A stretch of 64,000 nt of DNA. Source: Sphingomonas montanisoli. Lineage in GTDB: Bacteria; Pseudomonadota; Alphaproteobacteria; Sphingomonadales; Sphingomonadaceae. Within the stretch, counting starts at the first letter, position 1. Each line of letters starts with the position of its first letter. Shown here one piece after another: positions 31,923 through 40,983 of the stretch. The stretch is taken from assembly GCF_008274695.1 (NCBI RefSeq), contig NZ_VTOU01000007.1, forward strand, positions 17,319 to 81,318. The letters run 5' to 3'. Below the pieces are notes generated by a model, which worked only from the letters and a program-made list of their open reading frames with translations, was not told the origin of the DNA and did not search any database. The translations under genes were made by a program, and so were the position numbers.

Positions 31923-33146
31923 TTAGAGTCGGTCGAAATCCACCTCGCCGTGGCGATCCAGCCAGTTCGTCGCCTCGGGCATCGGATATTTCAGCCCCGT
32001 CGCGCAGTTGAACAGCACCGCCGTCTCGCTTTCGCTCACCAGCCCGTCGGCCAGCGCGGCGCGATAGGCCGCCAGCGTCGCGCCGCCCTCGGGGCACAGT
32101 AGTAGCCCGTCCTGACGCGCGGTATCGTCGACTGCCTTCAGGATCGCATCGTCATCCACCGCGATCGCCTTGCCGCCGCTCTCGCGCACCGCGCGCAGGA
32201 TCAGGAAGTCGCCGACAGCTTTGGGCACGCGGATGCCCGCCGCCACCGTGTGCGAATTCTCCCAGCGATCGGCATGCTCTACGCCGTCATCATAAGCCTT
32301 CACGATCGGCGCACAGCCGGACGCCTGCACCGCATACATGCGCGGCCGCTTGCTGCCGATCCAGCCGAGCTTCTCCAGCTCGTCGAACGCCTTCCACATG
32401 CCGATCAGGCCGGTGCCCCCGCCGGTGGGGTAGAAGATTGCATCGGGCAATTCCCAGCCGAACTGCGCGGCCAGTTCCAGCCCCATCGTCTTCTTGCCCT
32501 CGATCCGATACGGCTCCTTCAGGGTCGAAAAGTCGAACCAGCGCCCCTCAGCCGCGCCCTTGCCGACGATCGCGCCGCAATCGTCGATCAGCCCGTTGAC
32601 CCGCCACACCCTCGCGCCCTGCAGCGCGATCTCGCGCACGTTGATCTCGGGCGTATCCTCCGGACACAGCACGATCGTCTCGATCCCGCAGCGGCTGGCA
32701 TAAGCGGCCAGCGCCGCGCCCGCATTGCCGTTGGTCGGCATCGCGATCTTCGTGACACCAAGCTCCTTCGCCATCGATACGGCCATCACCAGCCCGCGCG
32801 CCTTGAACGACCCGGTCGGCAGGCGGCCTTCGTCCTTCACCAGCACATTCGCGCCGCCGCTTGCGGGGATCGGTACCAGCGGCGTCTCGATCTCGCCCAG
32901 CGAGACGATGTCCTTCGTGTGTCGCACCGGCAGCAACTCGCGCCACCGCCACAAATCGGTCGGCCGCGCCGCAATCTCGTCACGCGACACCGCCTTGCCG
33001 ATCGCCTCCAGATCGTAGCGTACGAGGAGGGGACGGCCGACCTTCGACAGGCCGTGAAGCTTGTCCGCCTCATATCGCTCCCCCGTCATCGAGCATTCGA
33101 GGTGGGTGACGAAGCTGGGCCGATCGGCGGAAAGATTCTCGTTCAT
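31923..33146 (-). CDS. thrC: threonine synthase (PLP-dependent, plant-type)
   Basis: 407 residues. The PLP lysine is in LPTGSFKARG; PTNGNAGAALAAYA binds the cofactor phosphate; the glycine loop YPTGGGTGLIGMWKA follows, and a Ser/Gly-rich end EGGATLAAY is typical. The N-terminal region with TLECSMTGERYEADKLH-like spacing (HLECSMTG) fits the threonine synthase rather than threonine dehydratase branch. It converts O-phosphohomoserine to threonine. No thrA/thrB neighbour is present, so it could also be a paralogue with a different substrate. It is 21 nt downstream of a DapB-like gene on the same strand. Confidence 0.83.
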   Translation of the reverse strand: MNENLSADRPSFVTHLECSMTGERYEADKLHGLSKVGRPLLVRYDLEAIGKAVSRDEIAARPTDLWRWRELLPVRHTKDIVSLGEIETPLVPIPASGGANVLVKDEGRLPTGSFKARGLVMAVSMAKELGVTKIAMPTNGNAGAALAAYASRCGIETIVLCPEDTPEINVREIALQGARVWRVNGLIDDCGAIVGKGAAEGRWFDFSTLKEPYRIEGKKTMGLELAAQFGWELPDAIFYPTGGGTGLIGMWKAFDELEKLGWIGSKRPRMYAVQASGCAPIVKAYDDGVEHADRWENSHTVAAGIRVPKAVGDFLILRAVRESGGKAIAVDDDAILKAVDDTARQDGLLLCPEGGATLAAYRAALADGLVSESETAVLFNCATGLKYPMPEATNWLDRHGEVDFDRL

Positions 33147-33167
33147 GCCGCCGCTTTAGCGTGAGTG

Positions 33168-34211
33168 TCAGCCGCGCGCGAACCCCTTCGCGCCATAGGC
33201 GGGCAGTTCGTGCTGCATCACGATGCCGGGTTTCGCCGCCACGACATGCGGGATCGCGTTTACGGCCGGCATTGCGGTCATGATCATGCCCAGGCCCATA
33301 TAGTTTTCCTCGTTCCAGTCCTTGGGCGGGACGAGCAGGACGTGGGTGTGGACCGTCGGCATACCGATCACGTCGATGAAATAGCCATGCTTGATGTCGA
33401 AGCCGTTCTCGACATTCGGTCCCTTGAGCCACTGGAAGCGCAGGACGATCAGGTCCTTCCCGCCCACCTTCCCGCGCCAGCGGCCGTCGACCGCGGTGAT
33501 CTCGCCCTTGCGGATCGTGGCGTAACCCAGCTCGTTGTCGGCGCTGGCCACCGCATAATCGATGTCGAACGTGATCTCGTCGAGGGTCACGCCCAGCGCG
33601 TCGGCGGTCAGCTCGACCGCGTCGCTGAACACCTCGGTCGTCTTGGCGGCGGCCTCGACCAGGCCCGGCGTGCCCGGCAGCTTGCCGAAACCGACATTCA
33701 CCTCGGTCTCCCAGCTGTCATAGCCGGTCGAGTCGACCGATTCGAGCACGCGCACCTGATCGACGCGGTTGCACACCTGGCTGCTGACGATTGCCATCAT
33801 GTTGGCGAAGCCGGGGTTCATGCCCGATCCGAACAGGGTGGCGCCGCCCTTTTCGCCGGCCGCGCGGATGCGGGCGCGCTCCTCCTCGCCCATCCACCGG
33901 CCGGTGATGAAGGCGGCGGTCGCGACGATGTTGATGCCCGCTTCCAGGATACGACACAGTTCGTCCACGTTCGACCACATCGGATTATAGACGCACACGT
34001 CGGGTTTCAGCGCGAACAGCGCCTCGACATCGTTTGTCGCGAGCACGCCTGTGGGCGTATCCAACCCGCACAATTCGGCTGCGTCCCTCCCCACTTTCGA
34101 CGTGCCATGCGAATAGACGCCAACCAGCTCGTAGAGCGGGTTCTCGATCACCGCGCGCAATGATCGCCGGCCGACATTGCCGGTGGTCCACTGGATGACG
34201 CGATAGGCCAT
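33168..34211 (-). CDS. DapB-fold NAD(P)H-dependent dehydrogenase (2,4-diaminopentanoate dehydrogenase-like)
   Basis: 347 residues. An N-terminal Rossmann domain has the motif WTTGNVGRRSLRAV in place of GxGxxG, followed by SHGTSKVGRDAAEL, as in the dihydrodipicolinate reductase N-terminal superfamily. The 200-residue C-terminal domain (GSGMNPGFANMMAI) is shared with 2,4-diaminopentanoate dehydrogenase and a large set of actinobacterial and sphingomonad catabolic enzymes of unproven substrate. It is preceded by a palindrome at 34233-34250, lies divergent from the tyrosine phosphatase gene and may be co-transcribed with thrC. Confidence 0.8.
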   Translation of the reverse strand: MAYRVIQWTTGNVGRRSLRAVIENPLYELVGVYSHGTSKVGRDAAELCGLDTPTGVLATNDVEALFALKPDVCVYNPMWSNVDELCRILEAGINIVATAAFITGRWMGEEERARIRAAGEKGGATLFGSGMNPGFANMMAIVSSQVCNRVDQVRVLESVDSTGYDSWETEVNVGFGKLPGTPGLVEAAAKTTEVFSDAVELTADALGVTLDEITFDIDYAVASADNELGYATIRKGEITAVDGRWRGKVGGKDLIVLRFQWLKGPNVENGFDIKHGYFIDVIGMPTVHTHVLLVPPKDWNEENYMGLGMIMTAMPAVNAIPHVVAAKPGIVMQHELPAYGAKGFARG

Positions 34212-34232
34212 GTCTCTCTCCCGAACTTATCT

Positions 34233-34250
34233 TGTAAACGATCGATTACA
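34233..34250. promoter_or_regulatory. TetR-like palindromic operator candidate
   Basis: TGTAA (34233-34237) and TTACA (34246-34250) flank the palindromic centre CGATCG, with a single mismatched pair. The 18-bp site is 22-39 bases upstream of the DapB-like gene, where it would overlap its promoter. TGTAA-N8-TTACA symmetry is common for TetR family sites; the cognate regulator is not adjacent. The rest of this 143-nt divergent gap shows nothing clear. Confidence 0.5.
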
Positions 34251-34354
34251 TGGCCCATGGAGGGGTGACAACAGCACGAAACGCGGGACGGTTCGTCATC
34301 ACATTGTCGCCGATCGGGCGGATGAGGCGATCACCGTCAAATTAGGGGACTCAT

Positions 34355-35431
34355 ATGCGCATCACTGGCCGATTGGCTGTTCTGCTCCTTGCCGCCATAC
34401 CTTTGCCCGTTATTGCCGCGGCGCCCACCGATGCGACCGTCACCCGCGTCGCGCCCGATAAGGTGCGGATCAGCTGGAAGGATGCGAACGGCGCCGACGT
34501 GCTGATGTCCGATCATGCCGACGCGACTGCAAAGGCATCTACCCTCGTCTCGCCCGACGATCGCGACGGCGCCCACGAACAGACCGTCCGCCCGGGCGAG
34601 CGCGCCTATTTCCTGCTGCGCGACCATAAGAGCGGCGATGCGATCCGCGTCGCCGAACGCGTCCTCCCGCTCGCGCAGGGCTCCAACTTCCGCGACGTCG
34701 GCGGCTATGCCGCGGCGGGCGGCAAGCATGTCAAATGGGGCATGATCTTCCGATCCGGCGCGACCCCGCTGTTGAGCGACGCCGACGTGCAGCAGGTGTC
34801 GGGCCTCCACCTCGCCAACATGGTCGACCTGCGCTCGTCGGAGGAGCGACAGCTCGCACCGTCGCGCATCTATGGCGTGCCCTATAACGCGATCGGTTAT
34901 TCGATGGCGCAGATCACCAATGCGATGAAGGCGACGGGCACGCCGGCAAACGCGATGCCCACCAATGGCGACGCGCTCTATCGCAAGATGCCCGATATGC
35001 TCGCGCCGCAGATGAAGCTGCTGTTCGATCGCCTGCTCGATCGCTCCGGCCCGCTCGCCTACAATTGCTCGGCGGGGCAGGATCGCACCGGACTTGCCAC
35101 CGCGCTCGTCCTCTCGGCGCTCGGCGTATCGCGCGACGTGATCAAGGCGGATTATCTGCTGTCCACGCCGAACCGGCACCCCGAATGGGAAATGCCCTGG
35201 TTCGATCCGGCCGCCTATCCGGACAACGCCGCCGCGCAGATGTTCGCTCGGCCCAAGGATGCGCCGGTCCGCCCGGCCAACCCGCTCTACATGCCGGACG
35301 GCACGCCGTTCATCACCTATGCGCTCGATCAGATCGACAAGGATTATGGCTCGGTCGAAGGCTATCTGGACAAGAAGCTGGGCGTCAGCGCCGCCGACAT
35401 CGCGACGCTGCGCGCGACCTATCTGGAGTGA
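34355..35431 (+). CDS. exported protein tyrosine phosphatase (Y_phosphatase3 type)
   Basis: 358 residues. Signal peptide at residues 1-21 (LLLAAIPLPVIAAA). A fibronectin-like beta region of about 80 residues comes first, then the phosphatase domain: NFRDVGGY, which is the family's entry motif, LRSSEER, and the P-loop NCSAGQDRTG with catalytic Cys and Arg. These periplasmic dual-specificity phosphatases dephosphorylate phosphotyrosine, phospholipids or phosphoinositides. No operon partner: it is divergent from the DapB-like gene and convergent with the small gene at 35432. Confidence 0.88.
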   Translation: MRITGRLAVLLLAAIPLPVIAAAPTDATVTRVAPDKVRISWKDANGADVLMSDHADATAKASTLVSPDDRDGAHEQTVRPGERAYFLLRDHKSGDAIRVAERVLPLAQGSNFRDVGGYAAAGGKHVKWGMIFRSGATPLLSDADVQQVSGLHLANMVDLRSSEERQLAPSRIYGVPYNAIGYSMAQITNAMKATGTPANAMPTNGDALYRKMPDMLAPQMKLLFDRLLDRSGPLAYNCSAGQDRTGLATALVLSALGVSRDVIKADYLLSTPNRHPEWEMPWFDPAAYPDNAAAQMFARPKDAPVRPANPLYMPDGTPFITYALDQIDKDYGSVEGYLDKKLGVSAADIATLRATYLE

Positions 35432-35704
35432 TTACGGGGCGGGTGGTGAATCGGCTTCGATGAGTTCGACGACCTCATAATCGTACCGATCCCACCCGCG
35501 CTGCTTCGCCGCTTCGGCAATCGCCGCCTTTCGGCCGGTCGCTTCCTTCAGTGACTTGGCATGCCCCCAGAACACCTCGGGCTTCCCTTCGCCCCGATAG
35601 GCGACGATCCGCCAATAATGGGTGAAGGGCGACGCCGTCGGCCCTATCGTCTTGACGTAACCGTCCGCCATCGTGGCGATGAGGTAGCGTTTTTTCTTGG
35701 CCAT
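35432..35704 (-). CDS. small protein of unknown function
   Basis: 90 residues, basic N-terminus MAKKKRYLIAT, then a strand-rich core (ADGYVKTIGPTASPFTHYWRIVAYRGEGKPEV is the region; aromatic residues are frequent) and a Lys/Ala-rich helix. It ends acidic. No motif I recognise. Its stop abuts the phosphatase stop and it lies 14 nt downstream of the esterase gene on the same strand, so it is probably the second gene of that transcript. Confidence 0.55.
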   Translation of the reverse strand: MAKKKRYLIATMADGYVKTIGPTASPFTHYWRIVAYRGEGKPEVFWGHAKSLKEATGRKAAIAEAAKQRGWDRYDYEVVELIEADSPPAP

Positions 35705-35718
35705 CCGCCTTCCAATCG

Positions 35719-36366
35719 TCAGGGCAATAGAGAGCGCCTGGCGAACTCGGTCGCCGCGACGAGCCCGTCCTGACCGACGCTATGTGCGACGCCCGGCGAC
35801 GCGTGCGTTTCCACCCGCACGCCGGCCGCCGTCAGCGCGGTCGCGGCAAGGTCCATCGATCGGAACGGTACGACGTCGTCCTCGGTCCCGTGGATCAAAA
35901 GGACGGGCGGCCGGCTGCGGATGTCCGCTTCAAGCCGATCCGGTGCGACGAGCATCCCCGAAATGCCGACGATGCCCGCGATCGGATCCGGGCGGCGCAG
36001 GCCGACGTGCAGCGCCATCATCGTTCCCTGGCTGAAGCCGACGAGGAGAAGGCGGTCGCTCGACAGTCCTGTCGCGTCCAGTTCTTGCGTGACGAAGGCA
36101 TCCAGCTCCGGCGCCGCCGAAGCCGCGCCGGCGGCGCGCTCGGCCATCGAGAAGGTCTCGATCGGCCACCACTGGTGTGCGGCGGCCATGCGCGGGATCT
36201 GCGAGGGGGCGTTGGGCGCCACGAAGGCCGCGTCGGGCAACGCCGGCTGGATCATCGCGGCGAGCGAGATGAGGTCGTCGCCGTTCGAACCGTAACCGTG
36301 GATCAGGATGACGAGGGCGTTCGGTTTGGAGCCGGAGAGTGGGGCGAGGCGGGGGCCATCGAGCAA
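35719..36366 (-). CDS. phospholipase/carboxylesterase family alpha/beta hydrolase
   Basis: 215 residues, normal for this family. The oxyanion motif is HGYGSNGDDL, the nucleophile is in GFSQGTMMAL (GxSxG), the acid is in HGTEDDVVPF and the catalytic His in GVAHSV. Such small cytosolic esterases hydrolyse carboxylic esters and lysophospholipids or thioesters (YpfH-like). The start follows AAAAGGATA only loosely. The 235-nt stretch to the next protein gene contains tRNA-Arg(TCT). Confidence 0.88.
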   Translation of the reverse strand: MLDGPRLAPLSGSKPNALVILIHGYGSNGDDLISLAAMIQPALPDAAFVAPNAPSQIPRMAAAHQWWPIETFSMAERAAGAASAAPELDAFVTQELDATGLSSDRLLLVGFSQGTMMALHVGLRRPDPIAGIVGISGMLVAPDRLEADIRSRPPVLLIHGTEDDVVPFRSMDLAATALTAAGVRVETHASPGVAHSVGQDGLVAATEFARRSLLP

Positions 36367-36490
36367 GGGTCTATCCTTTTCCTTATGTCGGGTCGGAGGC
36401 GAGCCTAGCTGCTCTGCGGCTCCCCGTCGCCCGCCAGCAAGTTCGATGAACGCCCTGAAGGCGGCGGACGGTTCCGCGACGTTGTTGTTA

Positions 36491-36567
36491 TGGCGCGCCC
36501 GGCAGGACTCGAACCTGCAACTCCAAGCTTAGAAGGCTCGTGCTCTATCCAGTTGAACTACGGGCGC
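36491..36567 (-). tRNA. tRNA-Arg (anticodon TCT)
   Basis: Read on the minus strand: acceptor GCGCCCG pairs with CGGGCGC, anticodon stem CGAGC/GCTTG around loop CTTCTAA (anticodon TCT), T loop TTCGAGT, and an encoded 3' CCA (36493-36491). It reads AGA/AGG. It shares its acceptor stem sequence with the tRNA-Arg(ACG) at 11661, as expected for one synthetase. Confidence 0.95.
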
Positions 36568-36601
36568 GCGCTGGCGGCCGCATAGCGTGGATTGCGCGGG
36601 G

Positions 36602-37375
36602 ATGGAACCGCGCTACTCTACCGAAATGACCGCCGCTTCGCCCGACACACCCGACGCCGTCGATGCCGCCCAACTGGCGGGCCGCCCGCTGCGCTATTTC
36701 GACTTCATGATGGCGGCATTCGTCACCATCCTGTTGCTCTCGAACGTGCTGGGCGCGGGCAAGGTCGCGATCATCGATCTGCCGGGGATCGGGCCGTGGC
36801 CGTTCGGCGCGGGCATCCTGTTCTTCCCGATCGGCTATGTGCTCGGCGACGTACTGACCGAAGTGTACGGCTATACCCGCGCGCGGCGCTGCATCTGGGT
36901 GGGGACGGTGGCACTGCTGTTCATGGCGCTGATGAGCTGGGTCGTCGTGGCGCTTCCGCCCGCGCCCGACTGGACGGGCCAGGCATCCTACGAAGCCGTG
37001 TTCGGGCAGGTGCGACGAATCGTGATCGCATCGATCTGCGCCTTCTGGGCGGGCGAGTTCGTCAACAGCTTCGTGATGGCGAAGATGAAGGTCTGGTCGA
37101 AGGGCGATCATCTGTGGATGCGCACGATCGGGTCGACGATTGCGGGGCAGGGGGTCGACAGCCTGATCTTCTACCCGCTCGCCTTCTGGGGCGCTGCGGG
37201 TTGGACGAATGCGCTCGTCATCAAGGTGCTGGCGACCCAGTGGATCCTGAAAGTGTCGTGGGAGGTGATCCTCACCCCGCTCACCTATCTCGTCGTCGGC
37301 TTCCTCAAGAAGCGTGAAGGCGTCGACATCTACGATCAGTCGACCGACTTCACGCCATTCGCGACGAAGATCTAG
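36602..37375 (+). CDS. yhhQ: queuosine precursor transporter (VUT/YhhQ family)
   Basis: 257 residues from the ATG at 36602; ATG at 36626 is an equally plausible start and no ribosome-binding site decides. About six membrane helices. Family features are LLLSNVLGAGKVA in the first helix, FPIGYVLGDVLTEVYGYTRAR, FWAGEFVNSFVMAKMK and a late SLIFYPLAFWG segment. YhhQ imports preQ0/preQ1 for queuosine tRNA modification. It is followed after 7 nt by a glycosyltransferase gene, probably without functional link. Confidence 0.88.
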   Translation: MEPRYSTEMTAASPDTPDAVDAAQLAGRPLRYFDFMMAAFVTILLLSNVLGAGKVAIIDLPGIGPWPFGAGILFFPIGYVLGDVLTEVYGYTRARRCIWVGTVALLFMALMSWVVVALPPAPDWTGQASYEAVFGQVRRIVIASICAFWAGEFVNSFVMAKMKVWSKGDHLWMRTIGSTIAGQGVDSLIFYPLAFWGAAGWTNALVIKVLATQWILKVSWEVILTPLTYLVVGFLKKREGVDIYDQSTDFTPFATKI

Positions 37376-37382
37376 CGGCTCC

Positions 37383-38510
37383 ATGATCTGCATCGTCGAG
37401 CCGACTTATGCGGGGTTCGATCACGCGCCGTTCAACGCCGCGATCATCCGCGCGACCGCGCTTGCCTTTCCGAACGAGCCGATCTGCTTCGCGTCGACGC
37501 CCGAGCATCGCGCGCATGTCGAGCAACTCGGGCCGCTGCCGGCGAGGCTGCGCACGATCGACATCGACGTGCCCGCCACCGGTGGCCAGAGTGTCGGCCG
37601 CATCGTCGCGCAGTGGCGCGCGCTGCGCATCGCGATCCGCGAAAGTGACGCCGATCGCGTGCTGCTGCTGTCGTCGGCGGGGGAGACCTTCTTCGCGATC
37701 CGGCTGGTGCTGTGGGCGTTTCTGCGCGTGCGGCTGTTCGTCGTGCTGCACGGCAATCTCGTCTATGCGGTCGGCTGGCGATCGAAGGATCCGCGCCACC
37801 GGTTGATCGATTATCGCACCGGAATGCGCGTCGCGCGCAGCGACAGGGTGCGGCTGATCGTCCTCGAACCTTCGATCAAGGACGCCGCGATGCGGCTGGG
37901 TGTGCCGGGCGCCGATCGCTTCCTCGTCTGGCCGCATCCGATCAATGAGGATGAGCGCGACGATGGCACCCCGCTCGATCCCGATCGGCCGATCCGCATC
38001 GCCTTCCTGGGGGCGGCGACGCGGCGGAAGAATTTCCACGAATTCGTCGCACTCGTCCGCCGCGTGACTGCGCAGAGCGCGCGCTATCGTTTCAGCCTGA
38101 TCGGCTTCCAGATGGAGGATTTCAGCGACGCGGCCGACGTCGTCGATCTTCCTGCCGCCCCGCTCGATCGCGCGGCCTATATCGCGGCGCTGTGTGCGGT
38201 CGATTATGTCCTGCTACCGCTGGCCGCGCCCTACGAACTTTCGGCGAGCGGCACTTTGCTCGATTGCGTCACCACCGCCCGTCCGATTATGGCGCTGAAC
38301 CTGCCCGCGGCGCGAACGATCGCGCAAGAGACGGGGGATATCGGGTTCATCTGCGGCGCGATGGAGGAGATGGAGACCTTGTTGTTCTCGGGTGACACCA
38401 TCGCCGATCCCGCGCGCCACGCGGCGTTCCGCGCGCATCTGCGCGCGGCTGCGGCAACGCGCACGCCTGCCGCGCTCGCGCCGCTAATCCGCGATGATCT
38501 GACGCGATGA
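37383..38510 (+). CDS. glycosyltransferase, GT-B fold (family 4-like)
   Basis: 375 residues from the ATG at 37383. The N-terminal half is Rossmann-like (ADRVLLLSSAGETFFA; FVVLHGNLVYAVGW) and the C-terminal half has IRIAFLGAATRRKNFHEFV and YVLLPLAAPYELSASGTLLDC, the donor-binding segment of GT4-like enzymes. No membrane segment. It overlaps the following GT2 gene by ATGA, which in turn overlaps a flippase, so three genes are translationally coupled as a surface-polysaccharide assembly unit. Donor and acceptor sugars cannot be inferred. Confidence 0.78.
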   Translation: MICIVEPTYAGFDHAPFNAAIIRATALAFPNEPICFASTPEHRAHVEQLGPLPARLRTIDIDVPATGGQSVGRIVAQWRALRIAIRESDADRVLLLSSAGETFFAIRLVLWAFLRVRLFVVLHGNLVYAVGWRSKDPRHRLIDYRTGMRVARSDRVRLIVLEPSIKDAAMRLGVPGADRFLVWPHPINEDERDDGTPLDPDRPIRIAFLGAATRRKNFHEFVALVRRVTAQSARYRFSLIGFQMEDFSDAADVVDLPAAPLDRAAYIAALCAVDYVLLPLAAPYELSASGTLLDCVTTARPIMALNLPAARTIAQETGDIGFICGAMEEMETLLFSGDTIADPARHAAFRAHLRAAAATRTPAALAPLIRDDLTR

Positions 38511-39430
38511 GCAATGCTGTCGACATCGTCACCGTCCTCTTCAACAGCGGCGACGTGCTCGATCGCTTCGTGGCGAGCCTGGTCGGCCAACAGGGGGTCC
38601 AATGGCGGCTGATCGCCGTCGACAACGCATCGAGCGACGGCTGCGCCGACCGGCTCGAGGCACTGGGCGATCCGCGTATCGTCGTCCTGCGCAACGCGAC
38701 CAACACGGGCTTTGCCCGCGCCACGAACCGTGGGCTGCGCCACGCTCTGTCGCTGGGCAGCGAATTCATGATGCTGCTCAACAACGATACGGCATTCGAA
38801 CCCGAATTCCTGAAAGACCTGCTCGACGCGCGCGACCATCATCAGGCCGACGTCATCGCCCCGCGCATCCTGTATCTGCGCGACCCCGATCATGCCTGGT
38901 ATGCGGGCGGCCACTTCAACAATGACTGGATCTTCAAGAGCATCCATGAAGAGGCCGACAGTCCTGACGAGCCGGATCATCGCATCGTCGATTTCGCGTC
39001 CGGCTGTTGCCTGGGGATTACACGGGCCGTGACCGACACGATCGACCTGCTGGACGAACGCTTCTTCGTCTATTGGGAAGACACCGATTTCTGCATGCGC
39101 CTCAAGATGGAAGCGATACCGATCCACTACGTCCGGGGCATCACCCTGTTGCACGACAGTTCGGCGCTGACGGGCGGTCCCAACAGCCAGACGTTCATTC
39201 GTCTTTTCTATCGGGGCTATATGCAGCTCCTGATGAAATATTTCGGAATGGTCTATGCGGGGCGTGCGGCGCTGCGGTTGATTGCCAAGCACCATGCGCA
39301 CCGGGACAATCGCGGCCGGCGTGCATTGCCGACGATGGCAGGCGCATTGGTGCGGGGCTATCTGATCGCGCTGATCGCTCCGCGCCTGCCGGCACGCAAA
39401 TTCCTGGCGGCTTGGCGGCGCACGGCATGA
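38507..39430 (+). CDS. glycosyltransferase family 2, rhamnosyltransferase-like
   Basis: 307 residues. GT-A motifs are DIVTVLFNSGD, AVDNASSDG, and the DXD-equivalent MLLNNDTAF; GCCLGITRAVTD and WEDTDFCMRLK (catalytic ED) follow as in the WbbL rhamnosyltransferase group. The C-terminal region with a basic amphipathic stretch (FIRLFYRGYMQLLMKYFG) probably touches the membrane. It works on lipid-linked oligosaccharide in the cytosol. It overlaps both neighbours by 4 nt. Confidence 0.87.
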   Translation: MSNAVDIVTVLFNSGDVLDRFVASLVGQQGVQWRLIAVDNASSDGCADRLEALGDPRIVVLRNATNTGFARATNRGLRHALSLGSEFMMLLNNDTAFEPEFLKDLLDARDHHQADVIAPRILYLRDPDHAWYAGGHFNNDWIFKSIHEEADSPDEPDHRIVDFASGCCLGITRAVTDTIDLLDERFFVYWEDTDFCMRLKMEAIPIHYVRGITLLHDSSALTGGPNSQTFIRLFYRGYMQLLMKYFGMVYAGRAALRLIAKHHAHRDNRGRRALPTMAGALVRGYLIALIAPRLPARKFLAAWRRTA

Positions 39431-40983
39431 GCAATCCGCCGCTGGAGATGCCCCCGGCGCCCGAGCCGCTGCCCGAACCCGAAGAGGCGGCGGTCGCTTC
39501 ACTGACCGGCAAGACGATCCTCGGCGCGGTTTGGATGGTGGGCTGGCGCATGACCACCCGGCTGGTGGGGCTGCTCAGCACGCTCATCCTCGCCCGCCTG
39601 CTCGCGCCCGGTGATTTCGGTCTGGTGGCGATGGCGACCGTCATTTCCAGCGCGATCGATGCGGTCTCGACAATGGGGCTGATCGACGCGCTGGTCCGCC
39701 ATCCGCGCTACGAGAAGAAACTGCTCAACGCGGCCTTCTCGCTTCAGTTGTTGCGCGGGATCGCGACGGCGGTCGTCACGATGCTTCTCGCCTGGCCTGC
39801 CAGCGTCTGGTTCAACGAACCGCGGCTGTTCCTGCTGATGATGCCGCTCGCGCTCGGATCGATCATCTCGGGGCTGGAGAATATCGGCATCGTCGAGTTC
39901 CGGCGTGAAATGCGCTTCGACATGGAGTTTCGCCTGCTCGCGATTCCCCGGCTGTTGCAGGTGGTCATCACGATCATCCTGGCCTTCACGCTGCGGTCCT
40001 ATTGGACGCTCGTGATCGGGATCGTCGCGGGCAAGTTGCTGCGTCTCATCATGACCTATGTCGCGCACCCCTATCGGCCGCGTTTCTCGTTGGAGGGGTG
40101 GCGCGAGTTGATCGGCTTCTCCTTCTGGACGTGGCTGAGCGGGCTTGCGTCGATGGTGTGGGACCGGGTCGATCCGGTGGTCATCGGCCCGGCCTTCGGC
40201 GCGGCCGCGCTGGGCACCTACCTGCTCGGCATGGAGATCGCGACCCTGCCGATCACCGAACTCGTCGCCCCCGCCGCCGCCGCCTTGTTCGCCGGCGTGG
40301 CGCGCGCGCGGGGCCGCGATGGCGAGGTGGTGAACATGTCGCTGCCGATCGTCACCCTGTTGATGCTGGGTATCGCCCCGCTCACGATCGGGCTGTCTGC
40401 GACGTCGGGCTATGTGGTCGACGTGCTGCTCGGATCGAAATGGACCGCCGCGCAGCCGCTGATGGCGATCTTCGCCTTCACCTGCCTGTTCGCGCCGTTC
40501 AGCTATGTGTGCACCACGATCCTGCTCGCCAGCGGGCGTGTGCGCCAGAATTTCGAGGTCGTGGCGATGAGCGCGGCGGTCAAGGTCGCGGTGCTCAGCG
40601 CGGCGACAATGTACACGAAGCGGCCCGAACTGATTGCGGTCGCATCGGTCTGCACCAATTTTGTCGAAGCCAGTCTGTTCGTGATCCAGGTTCGGCGGCT
40701 GGGTGATGTCGGCTGGGGGAAGGCGCGCGGCGGCCTGTTGCGGATCGTCCTGACAGGGATCGTCACGGTGGCGTTGCTGTATCTCAGCGGTTTCGCCTGG
40801 CGCGCGCCCGAAGCGATCGGGGTGTTGCCCGCCCTGTTGACCGGTGGTTCGATCGGCATCGCGACCTTGGTGGTGTCCGCGATCGTCCAGCTGGCGCTTT
40901 GGCACATCGTCGGCCGACCGGCGGGGCCGGAACAGCGGGTGATCGATCTTGTCAGCGCTCGGCTGAAGCGCCGCCTTACATAG
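39427..40983 (+). CDS. lipopolysaccharide/exopolysaccharide flippase (MOP superfamily, WzxC-like)
   Basis: 518 residues from the ATG at 39427. After a Pro/Glu-rich cytosolic N-terminus of 25 residues there are about 12-14 membrane helices. The conserved start RMTTRLVGLLSTLILARLLAPGDFGLVAMATV is the standard Polysacc_synt opening (given here in part: LARLLAPGDFGLVAMA). These proteins flip lipid-linked repeat units to the periplasmic face. Coupled by ATGA overlap to the two upstream glycosyltransferases; the 3' end overlaps the convergent GT2 gene by 8 nt. Confidence 0.88.
   Translation: MSNPPLEMPPAPEPLPEPEEAAVASLTGKTILGAVWMVGWRMTTRLVGLLSTLILARLLAPGDFGLVAMATVISSAIDAVSTMGLIDALVRHPRYEKKLLNAAFSLQLLRGIATAVVTMLLAWPASVWFNEPRLFLLMMPLALGSIISGLENIGIVEFRREMRFDMEFRLLAIPRLLQVVITIILAFTLRSYWTLVIGIVAGKLLRLIMTYVAHPYRPRFSLEGWRELIGFSFWTWLSGLASMVWDRVDPVVIGPAFGAAALGTYLLGMEIATLPITELVAPAAAALFAGVARARGRDGEVVNMSLPIVTLLMLGIAPLTIGLSATSGYVVDVLLGSKWTAAQPLMAIFAFTCLFAPFSYVCTTILLASGRVRQNFEVVAMSAAVKVAVLSAATMYTKRPELIAVASVCTNFVEASLFVIQVRRLGDVGWGKARGGLLRIVLTGIVTVALLYLSGFAWRAPEAIGVLPALLTGGSIGIATLVVSAIVQLALWHIVGRPAGPEQRVIDLVSARLKRRLT

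Noticed and set aside
30193..31926. 577-codon frame opposite the ABC-F gene
   Set aside because: The minus strand encodes two complete ABC domains; the antisense product has no recognisable features.
11661..36567. tRNA genes as integration sites for an island
   Set aside because: No integrase or partial tRNA duplicate was found near either tRNA-Arg gene.
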